A stretch of DNA of 32,749 nucleotides. Origin: a virus. The DNA is taken from the IMG/VR virus record IMGVR_UViG_3300033148_008055, positions 1-32,749 of that record; one strand, written 5' to 3'. Position 1 is the first letter of the stretch; every line of letters begins with the position of its first letter. This document shows, in pieces, positions 22,673 through 30,361 of the stretch. A model generated the notes under the pieces. The model searched no databases and was not told the DNA's origin. It was given only the letters and a program-made list of their open reading frames with translations. The position numbers and the translations under genes are program-made.

Positions 22673-24675
22673 CCGAGCCGCTGTTCCTGACGCCCTCGGC
22701 TCCAGTGCCGATCGAGAAGATTGGAATGGAGTCACGGCTCTCCGACAACGCCGACGACTGGCCTCAGGAAGTCATGCAGGAGGCTTTCAAGCAGCACCCA
22801 TATCTGGGTCAGTACGACGTCAGCCCTGTGATGCGGGACGTCGAGGATGAGCGGGGCTACGCCCTGGGGTACCTCGTCATCCGCAACAAGACGGCGCGTC
22901 TCCAGACCCCCGCTGGTCAGCAGCTCTCCGCAGATGCTGGCGTTCGCACCATGAAGGTGCCAGTGATCGTCAAGGAGCAGAAGCTCAAGGAGTTCGACGT
23001 CTTCATCGACGCCCGCGGTCGCATGATGCCACTCAGTGAGGAGCGCGTTCGCCAGGGTCTGTTCCGCCCCGACATCTTCGACTCCTACGGCACTCCGAAC
23101 CAGAACGCTACGATGATCGGCGACCAGATGGTTCCGCCGGATCGCTCCGAGAGGATGGTCAGTGGGCGTGGCAACGTCGAGGAAGGCGTCAAGACGTCGG
23201 CTGCGAAGCCGATGCTCATGGAGGCCATCTCCGGGACGATGCTCCAGTCTGACATCAGTCGGGTCGAGGCGGAGATGAATGCGGACAAGGCTCTGGCCCG
23301 CAGTCTCATCACGAAGGAGGCGACGTCTGCCTTCATTCAGCTCATCGGTAGCGTCGACCCCGTGACGGCTGAAGACGTCGTGAAGACGGCGTCGGATCTC
23401 CAGGTGCCGGACACGGCTCAAGTCTCACGGGTTGGTGACGAGTACCACATCAAGCTGGCGCACAGCCAGTTCTTCGACCCGAAGACCTACGTGTTGGACC
23501 GCATCAAGACAGCAGCCGTGGTGGGGGAGGACGCCGTAGCTACCACGGATCAGGTGGGAGCCACCGTCATCACAACGGATGCCGTCGTGAAGGACGACCT
23601 CACGACTGACGACGAAGTCGGTGAGATCGAGCGATTCGGGGAGTACAAGGTACGTGACGTTGAGGACAATGAGCATCTTGGGTGGGTATTCCCCAAGGTC
23701 CTCGACTTCGGCGGTGCGTCTCTGCCGTTGAAGGTGTTCACGAATGGAAGCGCGCACGCCGTCCAGTCAGACATGGTTGGCAGCTTCGTCGGTAGGGGCA
23801 CCAACATCATCTCCTCCGACAAGCTGGAGGGTGACGGCTTCTTCTACGTCCTCACCAAGGACGGTTCTGCTCTGGCCTTCATACCGGGTGCCGTCAAGTC
23901 GGCCTTCCAGGACAAGAACGGACCCGGGGTAGTCTTCGAGTCCATCATGGGTGGGCGGTTCAAGCTGCGAGTTGTCCCTGACCTCAAGAAGCTCGCCAAG
24001 CTCGGTGACGACGAGTACGGACTTCCGGCCGCGGTGCAGTGGTGTCCGCTTGGTGCCGGCGCGGCCCTCACCCTCGTTGATGATCCTGGCCTCTTCACGA
24101 AGACGGCCAGTGGCATGAATCCCAACGGTTCCCTCTTCATCATCAGTGACGGCAACCTTTGGTCTTTCACTGGCAGGGCCGTCGAGAAGTTGGCTGCTGA
24201 TCAGCGTCAATTCCTGCAGTCTGAGGACGCCCTCTTCCTTGCCGTCGCGGCAGGAGTTCACCCGAAGCTAGCCATGCGCAAGTTGGCCGAGGCTGGGCAG
24301 CGGGGTGAGTCTTTCGTGGCTGGGTGCCGTCCCATCATTCCTCTGCGTGAGTCGCTTCAAGCCGCTGAGGAGATGGCGAAGGAAGCCATCGCCGGCATGC
24401 CGCCGAAGCACTTCCTCTTGAAGGAGGCGTCGGGCCTCGACGACGTCAGCACCGTGGACAAGGTCCTGAGTCTTGGCTTCATAACGCCAGAGAACCTCTC
24501 GACCTTCATCGAGTACGTCCCCGACTTCGAGGAGGCCATCGGCAAGCTGGCGTACCTCCTCGTCGCCGTGCGGTTGGGTCTCCCCGACGTCCCCGAGGTG
24601 TCGGTGAAGAACGCCATGGAGCGCCTGGAGGATACCTGTAGAGCTCTGAAGGAGCTCATCTACCGTAAGGCGTAG
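22669..24675 (+). CDS. Large virion-associated protein of unknown function (668 residues)
   Basis: The ATG at 22669 is preceded by GGAGG and overlaps the previous stop; an upstream in-frame TTG at 22657 is rejected. The protein has no recognised domain. The first 180 residues are mixed alpha/beta (YLGQYDVSPVMRDVEDE, KEFDVFIDARGRMMPLSEER). The middle is beta-rich with Asp/Thr runs (VATTDQVGATVITTDAVV). The C-terminal third is helical (EEAIGKLAYLLVAVRLGLPD). Lys-x-Ala motifs recur at least ten times (RIKTAA, VKTAS, FTKTAS, MAKEA, LLKEA), denser than in most neighbours. A baseplate, tail or internal head protein is plausible from its position after the spike. Confidence 0.75.
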   Translation: MTEPLFLTPSAPVPIEKIGMESRLSDNADDWPQEVMQEAFKQHPYLGQYDVSPVMRDVEDERGYALGYLVIRNKTARLQTPAGQQLSADAGVRTMKVPVIVKEQKLKEFDVFIDARGRMMPLSEERVRQGLFRPDIFDSYGTPNQNATMIGDQMVPPDRSERMVSGRGNVEEGVKTSAAKPMLMEAISGTMLQSDISRVEAEMNADKALARSLITKEATSAFIQLIGSVDPVTAEDVVKTASDLQVPDTAQVSRVGDEYHIKLAHSQFFDPKTYVLDRIKTAAVVGEDAVATTDQVGATVITTDAVVKDDLTTDDEVGEIERFGEYKVRDVEDNEHLGWVFPKVLDFGGASLPLKVFTNGSAHAVQSDMVGSFVGRGTNIISSDKLEGDGFFYVLTKDGSALAFIPGAVKSAFQDKNGPGVVFESIMGGRFKLRVVPDLKKLAKLGDDEYGLPAAVQWCPLGAGAALTLVDDPGLFTKTASGMNPNGSLFIISDGNLWSFTGRAVEKLAADQRQFLQSEDALFLAVAAGVHPKLAMRKLAEAGQRGESFVAGCRPIIPLRESLQAAEEMAKEAIAGMPPKHFLLKEASGLDDVSTVDKVLSLGFITPENLSTFIEYVPDFEEAIGKLAYLLVAVRLGLPDVPEVSVKNAMERLEDTCRALKELIYRKA

Positions 24676-24677
24676 CC

Positions 24678-25193
24678 ATGGCTTCCACGCTTCAGGGAAC
24701 GGTCTTCGAGTCCTGTGCTGATGAGTTCGAGAAGATCGCTAGCTCCAAGTTGAGGGCGCTAGTGAAGGTGGTACCTGGGCGTAGGACAGGGGAGTGGCGC
24801 CTGATGTTGGGCGAGAAACGCATAGGGCGCATGTTGCTGGATAGCGCCGACGATGAGGCTGCGAATAATATTGTCAAGCTCATAAAGATTGATCCAGAGT
24901 TCCGTGGTATGGGCTTGGGGAAGAAATTCCAAGGTGAGGTTGCCAGGCGTCTACCGCGACAGCAGGTACACGTTCAGACACCTGTGTCGGATAGCTACCG
25001 CCGTGTAATAGAGTCAGCGCCGAAGCGCGGTTACGAAGTGTCCTCTGTGCCTTCTGGGGCCATCGCTCCAACGAAGTTCTTAGCCGCGGGGGAGTCAGTG
25101 GTTGGGTCGAGGCTGACTGGTATGGAATCAGCCGCCCCAGGAATCCCCGGTATTATGTACTCGATGAAATTGCCAGGGAAAGCAGCTAAGTGA
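24678..25193 (+). CDS. GNAT-like acetyltransferase domain protein in the virion block
   Basis: 171 residues, two bases after the previous stop. It contains a GNAT acetyl-CoA-binding signature: LIKIDPEFRGMGLGKKFQGE, with R76-G-M-G-L-G81 as the pyrophosphate loop, flanked by a preceding strand (EWRLMLGEKRIGRMLLDS) and a following helix. A C-terminal VQTPVSDSYRRVIESAPKRG fits the last strands. The first 20 residues include FEKIASS, the Lys-x-Ala motif shared with virion proteins. It could acetylate a virion or host protein, or be a structural protein using the fold. The start has only modest ribosome-binding sequence, so coupling is likely. Confidence 0.6.
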   Translation: MASTLQGTVFESCADEFEKIASSKLRALVKVVPGRRTGEWRLMLGEKRIGRMLLDSADDEAANNIVKLIKIDPEFRGMGLGKKFQGEVARRLPRQQVHVQTPVSDSYRRVIESAPKRGYEVSSVPSGAIAPTKFLAAGESVVGSRLTGMESAAPGIPGIMYSMKLPGKAAK

Positions 25194-26080
25194 CGCGTCA
25201 CCCCGCCGAGTTCTGGATCAAGTTTCTGCTGTCCCGGCGGGAGCACGCCTTCGATGAGATCATCCGCATGTGTGAGATGGCCGACCTCGGCACGCCGACG
25301 TTGGAGTACATCGCTGCGCTCGACATCGATATACGTTCTGAGTTGCCGGTGCCCTTCAAGGGTCACGACCGTCGGCACCGTGCCTCCTCACTGTTTCTTC
25401 GACAGCAAGGCGTCTATGAGGCCTGGCACCGCGACAAATGGTTGAAGGCGGCTCTCAATCTTCTTGGGGACACGAACGTGCGCCCCTTGCTCGAAACATT
25501 TCTTCTATCTCCTCTGAAACCTAGTCAGATCGTACGTAAGGTGAACCAGGTCACCGATGCCAGCCTTGACGAACGGACCCTGGATCGATTTCGGCACTAC
25601 TTCTGGAACGTCTCACTTCTCAATTCAGAGGAGTGGGGAGAGTTCATCCAGCGTAGGAATGTAGCTCACGGCGAGTGGCTGCGACTTGCCATCACGAGTC
25701 GTGGTCCGCAGGGCGTTCAGTTCTTGCTGTGGAAGACGGGTACTGGCCCCATCCGTCACGCCGATGCTGGTAAGATCTTCACCAATCTTCGAAACATCGC
25801 CTACATGAAGGCGCTTGAGCTTGAACACCAGCCTGCTAGTAAGGATCACTCCATAGCCTTCTCCAATTACGTGAAGGCCGCCAAGGCATCACAGGAGGAA
25901 GTAACCTCCTCGGCGTCTGCTATGATGGACATCCTCGATTCTTTCAAGGCATTCAAGATGAGGACTTTGGGGGATGAGAAGAGGGAGGCGATCTTGGAGC
26001 TGACGGAGGGTGGCGATACCTTCTCAGAGGCTGAAGACGTAGCGGGTTCTGACGAAAAGATTGGTATGGACGACTACTAG
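25190..26080 (+). CDS. Hypothetical helical protein (296 residues)
   Basis: GTG at 25190 overlaps the previous stop as GTGA. The product is largely helical. Between about 105 and 145 it reads LKPSQIVRKVNQVTDASLDE followed by FRHYFWNVSLL, which resembles the helix-turn-helix plus F-x-N-V segment seen in some large-phage packaging or head proteins. A small-terminase-like DNA recognition role is possible but weakly supported. The C-terminus is acidic (SEAEDVAGSDEKIGMDDY). No catalytic residues are recognised. It is followed after nine bases by the next gene. Confidence 0.65.
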   Translation: MTRHPAEFWIKFLLSRREHAFDEIIRMCEMADLGTPTLEYIAALDIDIRSELPVPFKGHDRRHRASSLFLRQQGVYEAWHRDKWLKAALNLLGDTNVRPLLETFLLSPLKPSQIVRKVNQVTDASLDERTLDRFRHYFWNVSLLNSEEWGEFIQRRNVAHGEWLRLAITSRGPQGVQFLLWKTGTGPIRHADAGKIFTNLRNIAYMKALELEHQPASKDHSIAFSNYVKAAKASQEEVTSSASAMMDILDSFKAFKMRTLGDEKREAILELTEGGDTFSEAEDVAGSDEKIGMDDY

Positions 26081-26089
26081 GAGGACGGC

Positions 26090-26467
26090 ATGGGAGATCT
26101 ACCTGTCCCGCAGGTTCTGCGGAAGACGGAAGACGCCATCGAGAATGGCGGCGGTATGGTTCAAGGCAGCCTCGGCATCCAGCCCCTGAAGTTTCAGGAA
26201 GTGGAGATCGGGAAGCACCAGGTGAAGTACACGTTCCGGAAAGGCGACGCCGTGTTCCAGTTCTTCAGGTCTGATGGCGGCCTCTATCCGGCGTCGTTCC
26301 GCAACAAGCTCTTCGGCGCCTTCTCACAGTGGCCTCCGCCCAACAAGGGACTCGACATTCAGTGGGTGGAGGAGCTCCAGAGCTGGAGCGTCATCGTGAA
26401 GAGTGGTGGAACGACACCCCCTGGCCCTGAGGACATCGACCATATTCTCGTCAACGCGGTTTCGTGA
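26090..26467 (+). CDS. Hypothetical protein (125 residues)
   Basis: AGGAGG lies five bases before ATG 26090, one of the strongest ribosome binding sites here. The protein has a beta-rich core (VEIGKHQVKYTFRKGDAVFQFF) and an amphipathic end (WVEELQSWSVIVKSGG). It has a Pro/Gly-rich TPPGPED and ends NAVS. A single small domain is likely, perhaps a minor virion component given its place at the end of the block. No family is recognised. Confidence 0.65.
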   Translation: MGDLPVPQVLRKTEDAIENGGGMVQGSLGIQPLKFQEVEIGKHQVKYTFRKGDAVFQFFRSDGGLYPASFRNKLFGAFSQWPPPNKGLDIQWVEELQSWSVIVKSGGTTPPGPEDIDHILVNAVS

Positions 26468-26649
26468 TGAAGCACGTTGAGAAGTCGGAGACGGAGAGTC
26501 CCAAGGGAGCCAAGGCCCCAGCTCGTACTCCAGAGGATGGGGCGCAGAACGACCCCGGTGACACCGTCGATGACATCGAGAAGGGTGCCGCCCACGCGAC
26601 TATTATGTTTCAGTCCGCAGCCGACGAGCTACGATCCATTCTTAGCTAA
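26467..26649 (+). CDS. Small acidic hypothetical protein (60 residues)
   Basis: ATG 26467 shares its first base with the previous gene's TGA; GTG 26464 in frame is an alternative. No ribosome binding site is evident, so it relies on coupling. The sequence is hydrophilic (KSETESPKGAKAPARTPEDG) with an acidic middle and a short helix at the end (ATIMFQSAADELRSILS). It is immediately followed by a strong terminator, so it is the last gene of the rightward block. Function unknown. Confidence 0.55.
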   Translation: MKHVEKSETESPKGAKAPARTPEDGAQNDPGDTVDDIEKGAAHATIMFQSAADELRSILS

Positions 26650-26653
26650 AGAG

Positions 26654-26676
26654 AAGGCCCCCGTTCGGGGGGCCTT
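26654..26676. terminator. Strong intrinsic terminator, probably bidirectional
   Basis: AAGGCCCCC (26654-26662) pairs perfectly with GGGGGCCTT (26668-26676) around a GTTCG loop and is followed by GTCTTT. It stands between convergent genes (rightward block ends 26649, leftward gene ends 26681); on the minus strand the stem is followed by CTCTTTAG. Confidence 0.88.
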
Positions 26677-26680
26677 GTCT

Positions 26681-27193
26681 TTACATCTGCTTCAAAGCTA
26701 TCCGAAGATCGAACGTCTTCCCTGAGTGGTCGTGCCGTCTCGCGTGGACGTGCAGGACTTCATGTATGACGCCGTCTCCGGATGCTCCTTCCATGATCAT
26801 GTCATAGACTTGGCTTAGCGACTTTTTGTCGATCACTGCCGAGGGCACTGCCTCGAAATCGTAGGCAACTACTATGGCGTCGCCGTGGTCCGGGCAACAG
26901 TGTTCGATGCTGCGTATCTTCTTCGTTACGCGAGCGTCTATTGCGGCACATGCGCGATTGATGATCTCGTCCAGCCATTGGTAGTCCGCGGCGCTACCAA
27001 TGGATTTGAATCGAGCTTCGAATGCGGAGTTCGGGCACATGTCACACTGCTTTCCGTAGATTTTCCCTAGGCACGATGCACGAGACGTCGTTGGGTCATC
27101 TAAGTGTATCCGTATCTTACCGTCCGACACGCTGGTACGACGGCCCGTTCGCATTGGGCACGGTACGTCTCCCCCTCTGTCACGGGAAGTCAT
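26681..27193 (-). CDS. Hypothetical Cys/His-rich protein (170 residues)
   Basis: ATG 27193 with GAGGT five bases upstream, overlapping the end of the preceding gene by 14 bases. Cysteines and histidines are clustered: C41, C50 and C53 (KQCDMCPNS), then HCCPDHGD at 98-105, and HVHARRHDH near the end. This could bind zinc. Between them is a helical region (WLDEIINRACAAIDARV) and a beta strand DAIVVAYDFEA. The His-rich end resembles metal-binding tails. No known domain can be named. It is co-transcribed with the 210-residue gene upstream. Confidence 0.65.
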   Translation of the reverse strand: MTSRDRGGDVPCPMRTGRRTSVSDGKIRIHLDDPTTSRASCLGKIYGKQCDMCPNSAFEARFKSIGSAADYQWLDEIINRACAAIDARVTKKIRSIEHCCPDHGDAIVVAYDFEAVPSAVIDKKSLSQVYDMIMEGASGDGVIHEVLHVHARRHDHSGKTFDLRIALKQM

Positions 27194-27812
27194 TTATGAC
27201 CTCTTCTGGGTGGACACCGAAAGGCGTCTGCACCAGGAGGTCAGCCACGAATGAATCCGTGATCCTAGATACGTCGACTGGGAACGAGTGAACGTGGAGC
27301 CACGAATCATCATTGCACGACCGTACCATCTTCTCAACGGCCTCGTGGACGACGCGAAGTGGGGAGCCAATGCTGAATGCGAGGACGTTCGCCGTCGTGT
27401 GCCGGTGGCTGTCTCCGGCGCCGACGAACTTCGTCCACATGTCCCCCCGCATCTTGATCGTGAACATAGCTGATTTACGGTTTTCCAAGATGAGGTAGCC
27501 ATTCTTGCCGGGCCCATTTATGACAATGACGCCGCGAACATTGGTGGCTTCTCCGTGCCTCTTGAACGAAACCGTGATGGTTCGGATGCCCTTCATATCG
27601 AGCAGATCGCCGTAGCACTTCGCCTTTACTTGATCAGCGAGTGTGTGCTTCGCGGCGAGTTTTGTGAAGTCGTCGGGCTCCTTACCTCCGAAGATGTCGC
27701 GATTCAGAGCCTCTTCTGATTCGTAGAGGCCGCAGGCCAATGCACTCTCGACCGCGAGACGGTCGAGACTACTCGAAATAGCATCATCACCCTTCTTCCC
27801 TTTCTTGGTCAT
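27180..27812 (-). CDS. Hypothetical protein (210 residues)
   Basis: The start is ATG 27812, with GGAGG four bases upstream; the GTG at 27824 lacks such a site. The N-terminus is basic (MTKKGKKGDD). The middle is beta-rich (GIRTITVSFKRHGEATNVRG, YLILENRKSAMFTIKMRG) and the end is helical then beta. No motif points to a function. A TGCTATAAG extended -10-like element on the minus strand around 27850-27858 may be its promoter in the 83-bp divergent gap shared with the large terminase gene. Confidence 0.65.
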   Translation of the reverse strand: MTKKGKKGDDAISSSLDRLAVESALACGLYESEEALNRDIFGGKEPDDFTKLAAKHTLADQVKAKCYGDLLDMKGIRTITVSFKRHGEATNVRGVIVINGPGKNGYLILENRKSAMFTIKMRGDMWTKFVGAGDSHRHTTANVLAFSIGSPLRVVHEAVEKMVRSCNDDSWLHVHSFPVDVSRITDSFVADLLVQTPFGVHPEEVINDFP

Positions 27813-27895
27813 CAATCCTCCCACACGAAAATGCTAACTCCGTATCATCCTTATAGCAGTGGACTGGATCATTTTTATGTCATAGGGTTGAGTCG

Positions 27896-29728
27896 ATGCA
27901 CGCTGAAGAATTGCCGCGCGATGAGCTCTACGACGTCGCCAAGAATCGAGAAGAAAACGGACTCGGATATAGCTCCAAGGTAGAGGAGGAGATTGAGGCT
28001 CTGCTCTCGACGGAGGATGAAATCTACGAGGAGACGGAGATCGATATCATTCTGGAGGATGAGGAGAGACGCATCGTCCTTCCCGACTCACGGGTAGAGG
28101 TGAGTCCGTCTGAGTTCACGGAGTTCGCCATCCGTATCCCCATTGCTGGTAGCATCGAGCCCTTCAGTTTCGCGGAGCGGCCTTACCTACGGCAGGTCTA
28201 CGACACCTCACACCACCGCGTTCTCATGAAGTGTGCCCGTCAGACCGAGAAGTCGACGGGCCTCGGCAACCTCTCCGTGGCGTACTCCAGTCTCAACGTC
28301 GCCTTCAAGGTGCTGTTTGTGACGGCCACGGCTCAGCAAGCTACGGTCTTCTCTGTTGACCGAATTCGTGAAGTCATCGAGATCAGCCCCGTCATCAACG
28401 GAATGACGACGGCGAAGCTGGCGCAGAACGTCTTCTTCAAGCAGTTCCGAAACCGATCACAGATTCGTATTCGATACGCCTTCCTCTCTGCTGACCGTGT
28501 CCGCGGCATATCCGCCGACCTCATTCTGATCGATGAGGTGCAGGACATCATGACGCAGAATATACCCGTCATTGAACAGTGCGCCTCTCACTCCTTCTGG
28601 AAGCTGTACCGCTACTCCGGCACGCCGAAGAGCCTGGACAACACGATAGAGAAATACTGGGCTGACTTCTCGACTCAGAACGAGTGGCTCGTCCCCTGTG
28701 ACTGCCGCAAGCCTCACCGACATTGGAACAGTCTTGGTGAGGCTAACATCGGTAAGAAGGGTCCGATTTGTAGTCGGTGCGGCAAGGCCATATACCCCCT
28801 CGGTCCTGAGTCTCGCTGGGTTGCAAAGCAGCCCATGACTGTAGACAACAGGGATCGCGTCACCTTCGAGGGATTCCGCATCCCTCAGTTGATGGTGCCT
28901 TGGATCATCAATAATGAGAAGGCGTGGAACGACAACGTCCTCTTTGCTTTGAATCGGTATGAGCGAGCTCAGTTCTACAACGAGGTCCTCGGCCTCAGCT
29001 ACGACAGTGGCACCCGACCGCTGACGCAGGCGCAGCTCCAGGCGTGTTGCATCGACGACATCGACATGACGGAGGCCAGGGAGAACGCCCTGCGGTGTGA
29101 TGGGGGTGTCTTCGTCGGCATCGACTGGGGCACGGCGGAGAACGAGTCCTACACCGTGCTTGTTCTTGGTGGGTACATCAAGGGTGTCTTCACGATCTTC
29201 TTTGCTCACCGCTTCACGGGACGTGAGGTTGAGCCCCCTGTACAGCTTGAGATGATCGCCAAGATGCTGGTCGAGGTGAACTTCTCTGTTGCCGGGACTG
29301 ACTACGGCGTTGGCTACGACAGGAACGATTGGCTAGCTCGTCAGTTCGGTATTGATCGCATCAAGAAGATGCAGCACGTTGGTCGTCAGAAGGTGAAGGT
29401 AAAGTGGGAGCCTGGCCTCTCCCGTTTCACCCTGAACCGAACCGAGGTACTGTCCGATCTCTTCAATGCCATCAAGAGGGGGAAAAACGTCATCCGATTC
29501 CCGAACTGGAATCAGTTCATGGACCCTCATGGCAGTGACTTCCTCAACATCTTCATGGAGTATTCGGAGCAGCTCCGGATGGTCCAATATAAGATCAGCC
29601 CTGGTAAGAGCGACGACACGGCTCACGCCGTGCTCTATTGCTTCTTGGCCTCTATGCTTGTGAGGCCTCGCCCCGACATCCTCATTCCTATGCAAGAGGG
29701 ACAGATCGAAGAGATGATGAGCAGCTAA
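27896..29728 (+). CDS. Terminase large subunit (TerL)
   Basis: 610 residues. The motor ATPase and nuclease that packages DNA into the prohead. After an acidic N-terminal extension of about 80 residues, the ATPase domain has MKCARQTEKSTG at 111-122 (phosphate loop of the R-Q-x-x-K-S/T type), LILIDEVQD at 209-217 (Walker B plus catalytic Glu) and YSGTP near 240 (coupling motif). A zinc ribbon follows at 268-295 (CDC with C268 and C270; CSRC with C292 and C295). The RNase H-like nuclease has FVGIDWGT (D410), GTDYGVGYD (D469) and DDTAHAV near 588. The ribosome binding site is weak. A hairpin directly follows. Confidence 0.93.
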   Translation: MHAEELPRDELYDVAKNREENGLGYSSKVEEEIEALLSTEDEIYEETEIDIILEDEERRIVLPDSRVEVSPSEFTEFAIRIPIAGSIEPFSFAERPYLRQVYDTSHHRVLMKCARQTEKSTGLGNLSVAYSSLNVAFKVLFVTATAQQATVFSVDRIREVIEISPVINGMTTAKLAQNVFFKQFRNRSQIRIRYAFLSADRVRGISADLILIDEVQDIMTQNIPVIEQCASHSFWKLYRYSGTPKSLDNTIEKYWADFSTQNEWLVPCDCRKPHRHWNSLGEANIGKKGPICSRCGKAIYPLGPESRWVAKQPMTVDNRDRVTFEGFRIPQLMVPWIINNEKAWNDNVLFALNRYERAQFYNEVLGLSYDSGTRPLTQAQLQACCIDDIDMTEARENALRCDGGVFVGIDWGTAENESYTVLVLGGYIKGVFTIFFAHRFTGREVEPPVQLEMIAKMLVEVNFSVAGTDYGVGYDRNDWLARQFGIDRIKKMQHVGRQKVKVKWEPGLSRFTLNRTEVLSDLFNAIKRGKNVIRFPNWNQFMDPHGSDFLNIFMEYSEQLRMVQYKISPGKSDDTAHAVLYCFLASMLVRPRPDILIPMQEGQIEEMMSS

Positions 29729-29730
29729 GA

Positions 29731-29761
29731 GGACACGGGCGGGGAGGGCCGCCGCGTGTCC
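29731..29761. terminator. Hairpin terminator after TerL, convergent with the membrane-protein gene
   Basis: GGACACGGGCGG (29731-29742) pairs with CCGCCGCGTGTCC (29749-29761) through 12 base pairs with one bulged G. It begins two bases after the TerL stop and lies between converging genes. Confidence 0.75.
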
Positions 29762-29800
29762 AGAAGGATTATTAGGAATGGCCCAGGACGGGCCAGGCGC

Positions 29801-30250
29801 TCAGGAACCGGTGGCGGCGAGGGTCGGGTCTGCCACCGGAGGCGGACCGGCTGCCGGAGGGGGTGCTGCCGGAGGCGGACCGGCTGCCGGAGGGGGTGCT
29901 GCCACGGTGGGCGGTACTGCCACGGTGGGCGGTACTTGGACCGCCTCCACGACAGTGGGTGGTACTTGGACCGCCGTCGTCACGACGGGAAGTGCCGTAC
30001 CCGTCACGGCCTCTGCCGCGGCTGCCCGAGCGATTTGGGCAATCTCCGCGTCCGATTTCAGTACCATCAGCGACATTCCAGCCGTCGCTGCTACGGCGGC
30101 TGTTCCTCCACCGCCGTAGATCAGGGTCTGCAGATACACCGGAAGACCGACGATGAATGTCCGCGAGCCTACGATAAGCGCCGCGCCTATCGCGATAGCC
30201 GGCGCAACGATAGCCGCGCCGGTGAATACCCTTCTCAATCTGTCGCCCAT
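29801..30250 (-). CDS. Membrane protein with proline-rich repeat tail
   Basis: 149 residues from ATG 30250; GGAGGAG is located nine bases upstream, favouring it over GTG 30277. The N-terminus is basic (MGDRLRRVF), then three hydrophobic stretches: GAAIVAPAIAIGAALIVG at 11-28, FIVGLPVYLQTLIYG at 32-46 and TAAVAATAGMSLMVL at 50-64. The tail from 95 on is repetitive (VQVPPTV repeats, then PPPAAGPPPAAP) and encoded in part by a perfect 33-bp tandem duplication. A holin-type lysis protein or a virion membrane protein is possible, but holins rarely have such tails. The opposite-strand frame here is a shadow. Two stem-loops lie in its leader. Confidence 0.72.
   Translation of the reverse strand: MGDRLRRVFTGAAIVAPAIAIGAALIVGSRTFIVGLPVYLQTLIYGGGGTAAVAATAGMSLMVLKSDAEIAQIARAAAAEAVTGTALPVVTTAVQVPPTVVEAVQVPPTVAVPPTVAAPPPAAGPPPAAPPPAAGPPPVADPTLAATGS
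29836..29901. repeat. Perfect 33-bp tandem duplication inside the membrane-protein gene
   Basis: Copy 1 is 29836-29868 and copy 2 is 29869-29901, identical over all 33 bases (each starts ccggaggcggaccgg). Because 33 is divisible by three, each copy adds 11 codons of Pro/Ala/Gly. Downstream, ggtgggcggtact-like units recur at about 18 bases, giving the VPPTV repeats. This suggests recent slippage. Confidence 0.95.
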
Positions 30251-30271
30251 TTTTCGGTCTCCTCCCTGATT

Positions 30272-30316
30272 CTGCACGGCGAAATGACGTGCAGCAGCCC
30301 GGGGTAAGATTCCCCG
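30272..30316 (-). promoter_or_regulatory. Leader with two stem-loops upstream of the membrane-protein gene
   Basis: CTGCACG (30272-30278) pairs with CGTGCAG (30288-30294) around a nine-base loop, and CGGGG (30300-30304) pairs with CCCCG (30312-30316). Both lie in the 107-bp gap before the start at 30250, upstream of its GGAGG site. A TATAAG -10-like element (minus strand 30332-30327) is just upstream. Attenuation, translational control or RNA processing are possible. Confidence 0.4.
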
Positions 30317-30333
30317 AGTTACAACTCTTATAC

Positions 30334-30361
30334 CTAGATCAGAAGGTTGTTTTCGATCTAG
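30334..30361. terminator. Inverted repeat at the end of the helix-turn-helix gene
   Basis: CTAGATC (30334-30340) and GATCTAG (30355-30361) form a seven-base-pair stem with a 14-base loop that includes the stop codon of the leftward gene. No T-run follows on the minus strand. It could be a weak terminator or a palindromic binding site. Confidence 0.35.

Noticed and set aside
29836-29930. Tandem repeats considered as a CRISPR array
   Set aside because: The 33-bp copies are directly adjacent with no spacers and are in frame with a coding sequence.
29778-30119. 113-codon plus-strand Gly/Ala/Thr-rich frame
   Set aside because: It is antisense to the membrane-protein gene, which has hydrophobic segments, a basic N-terminus and GGAGG. 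The plus-strand product is just the repeat read backwards.
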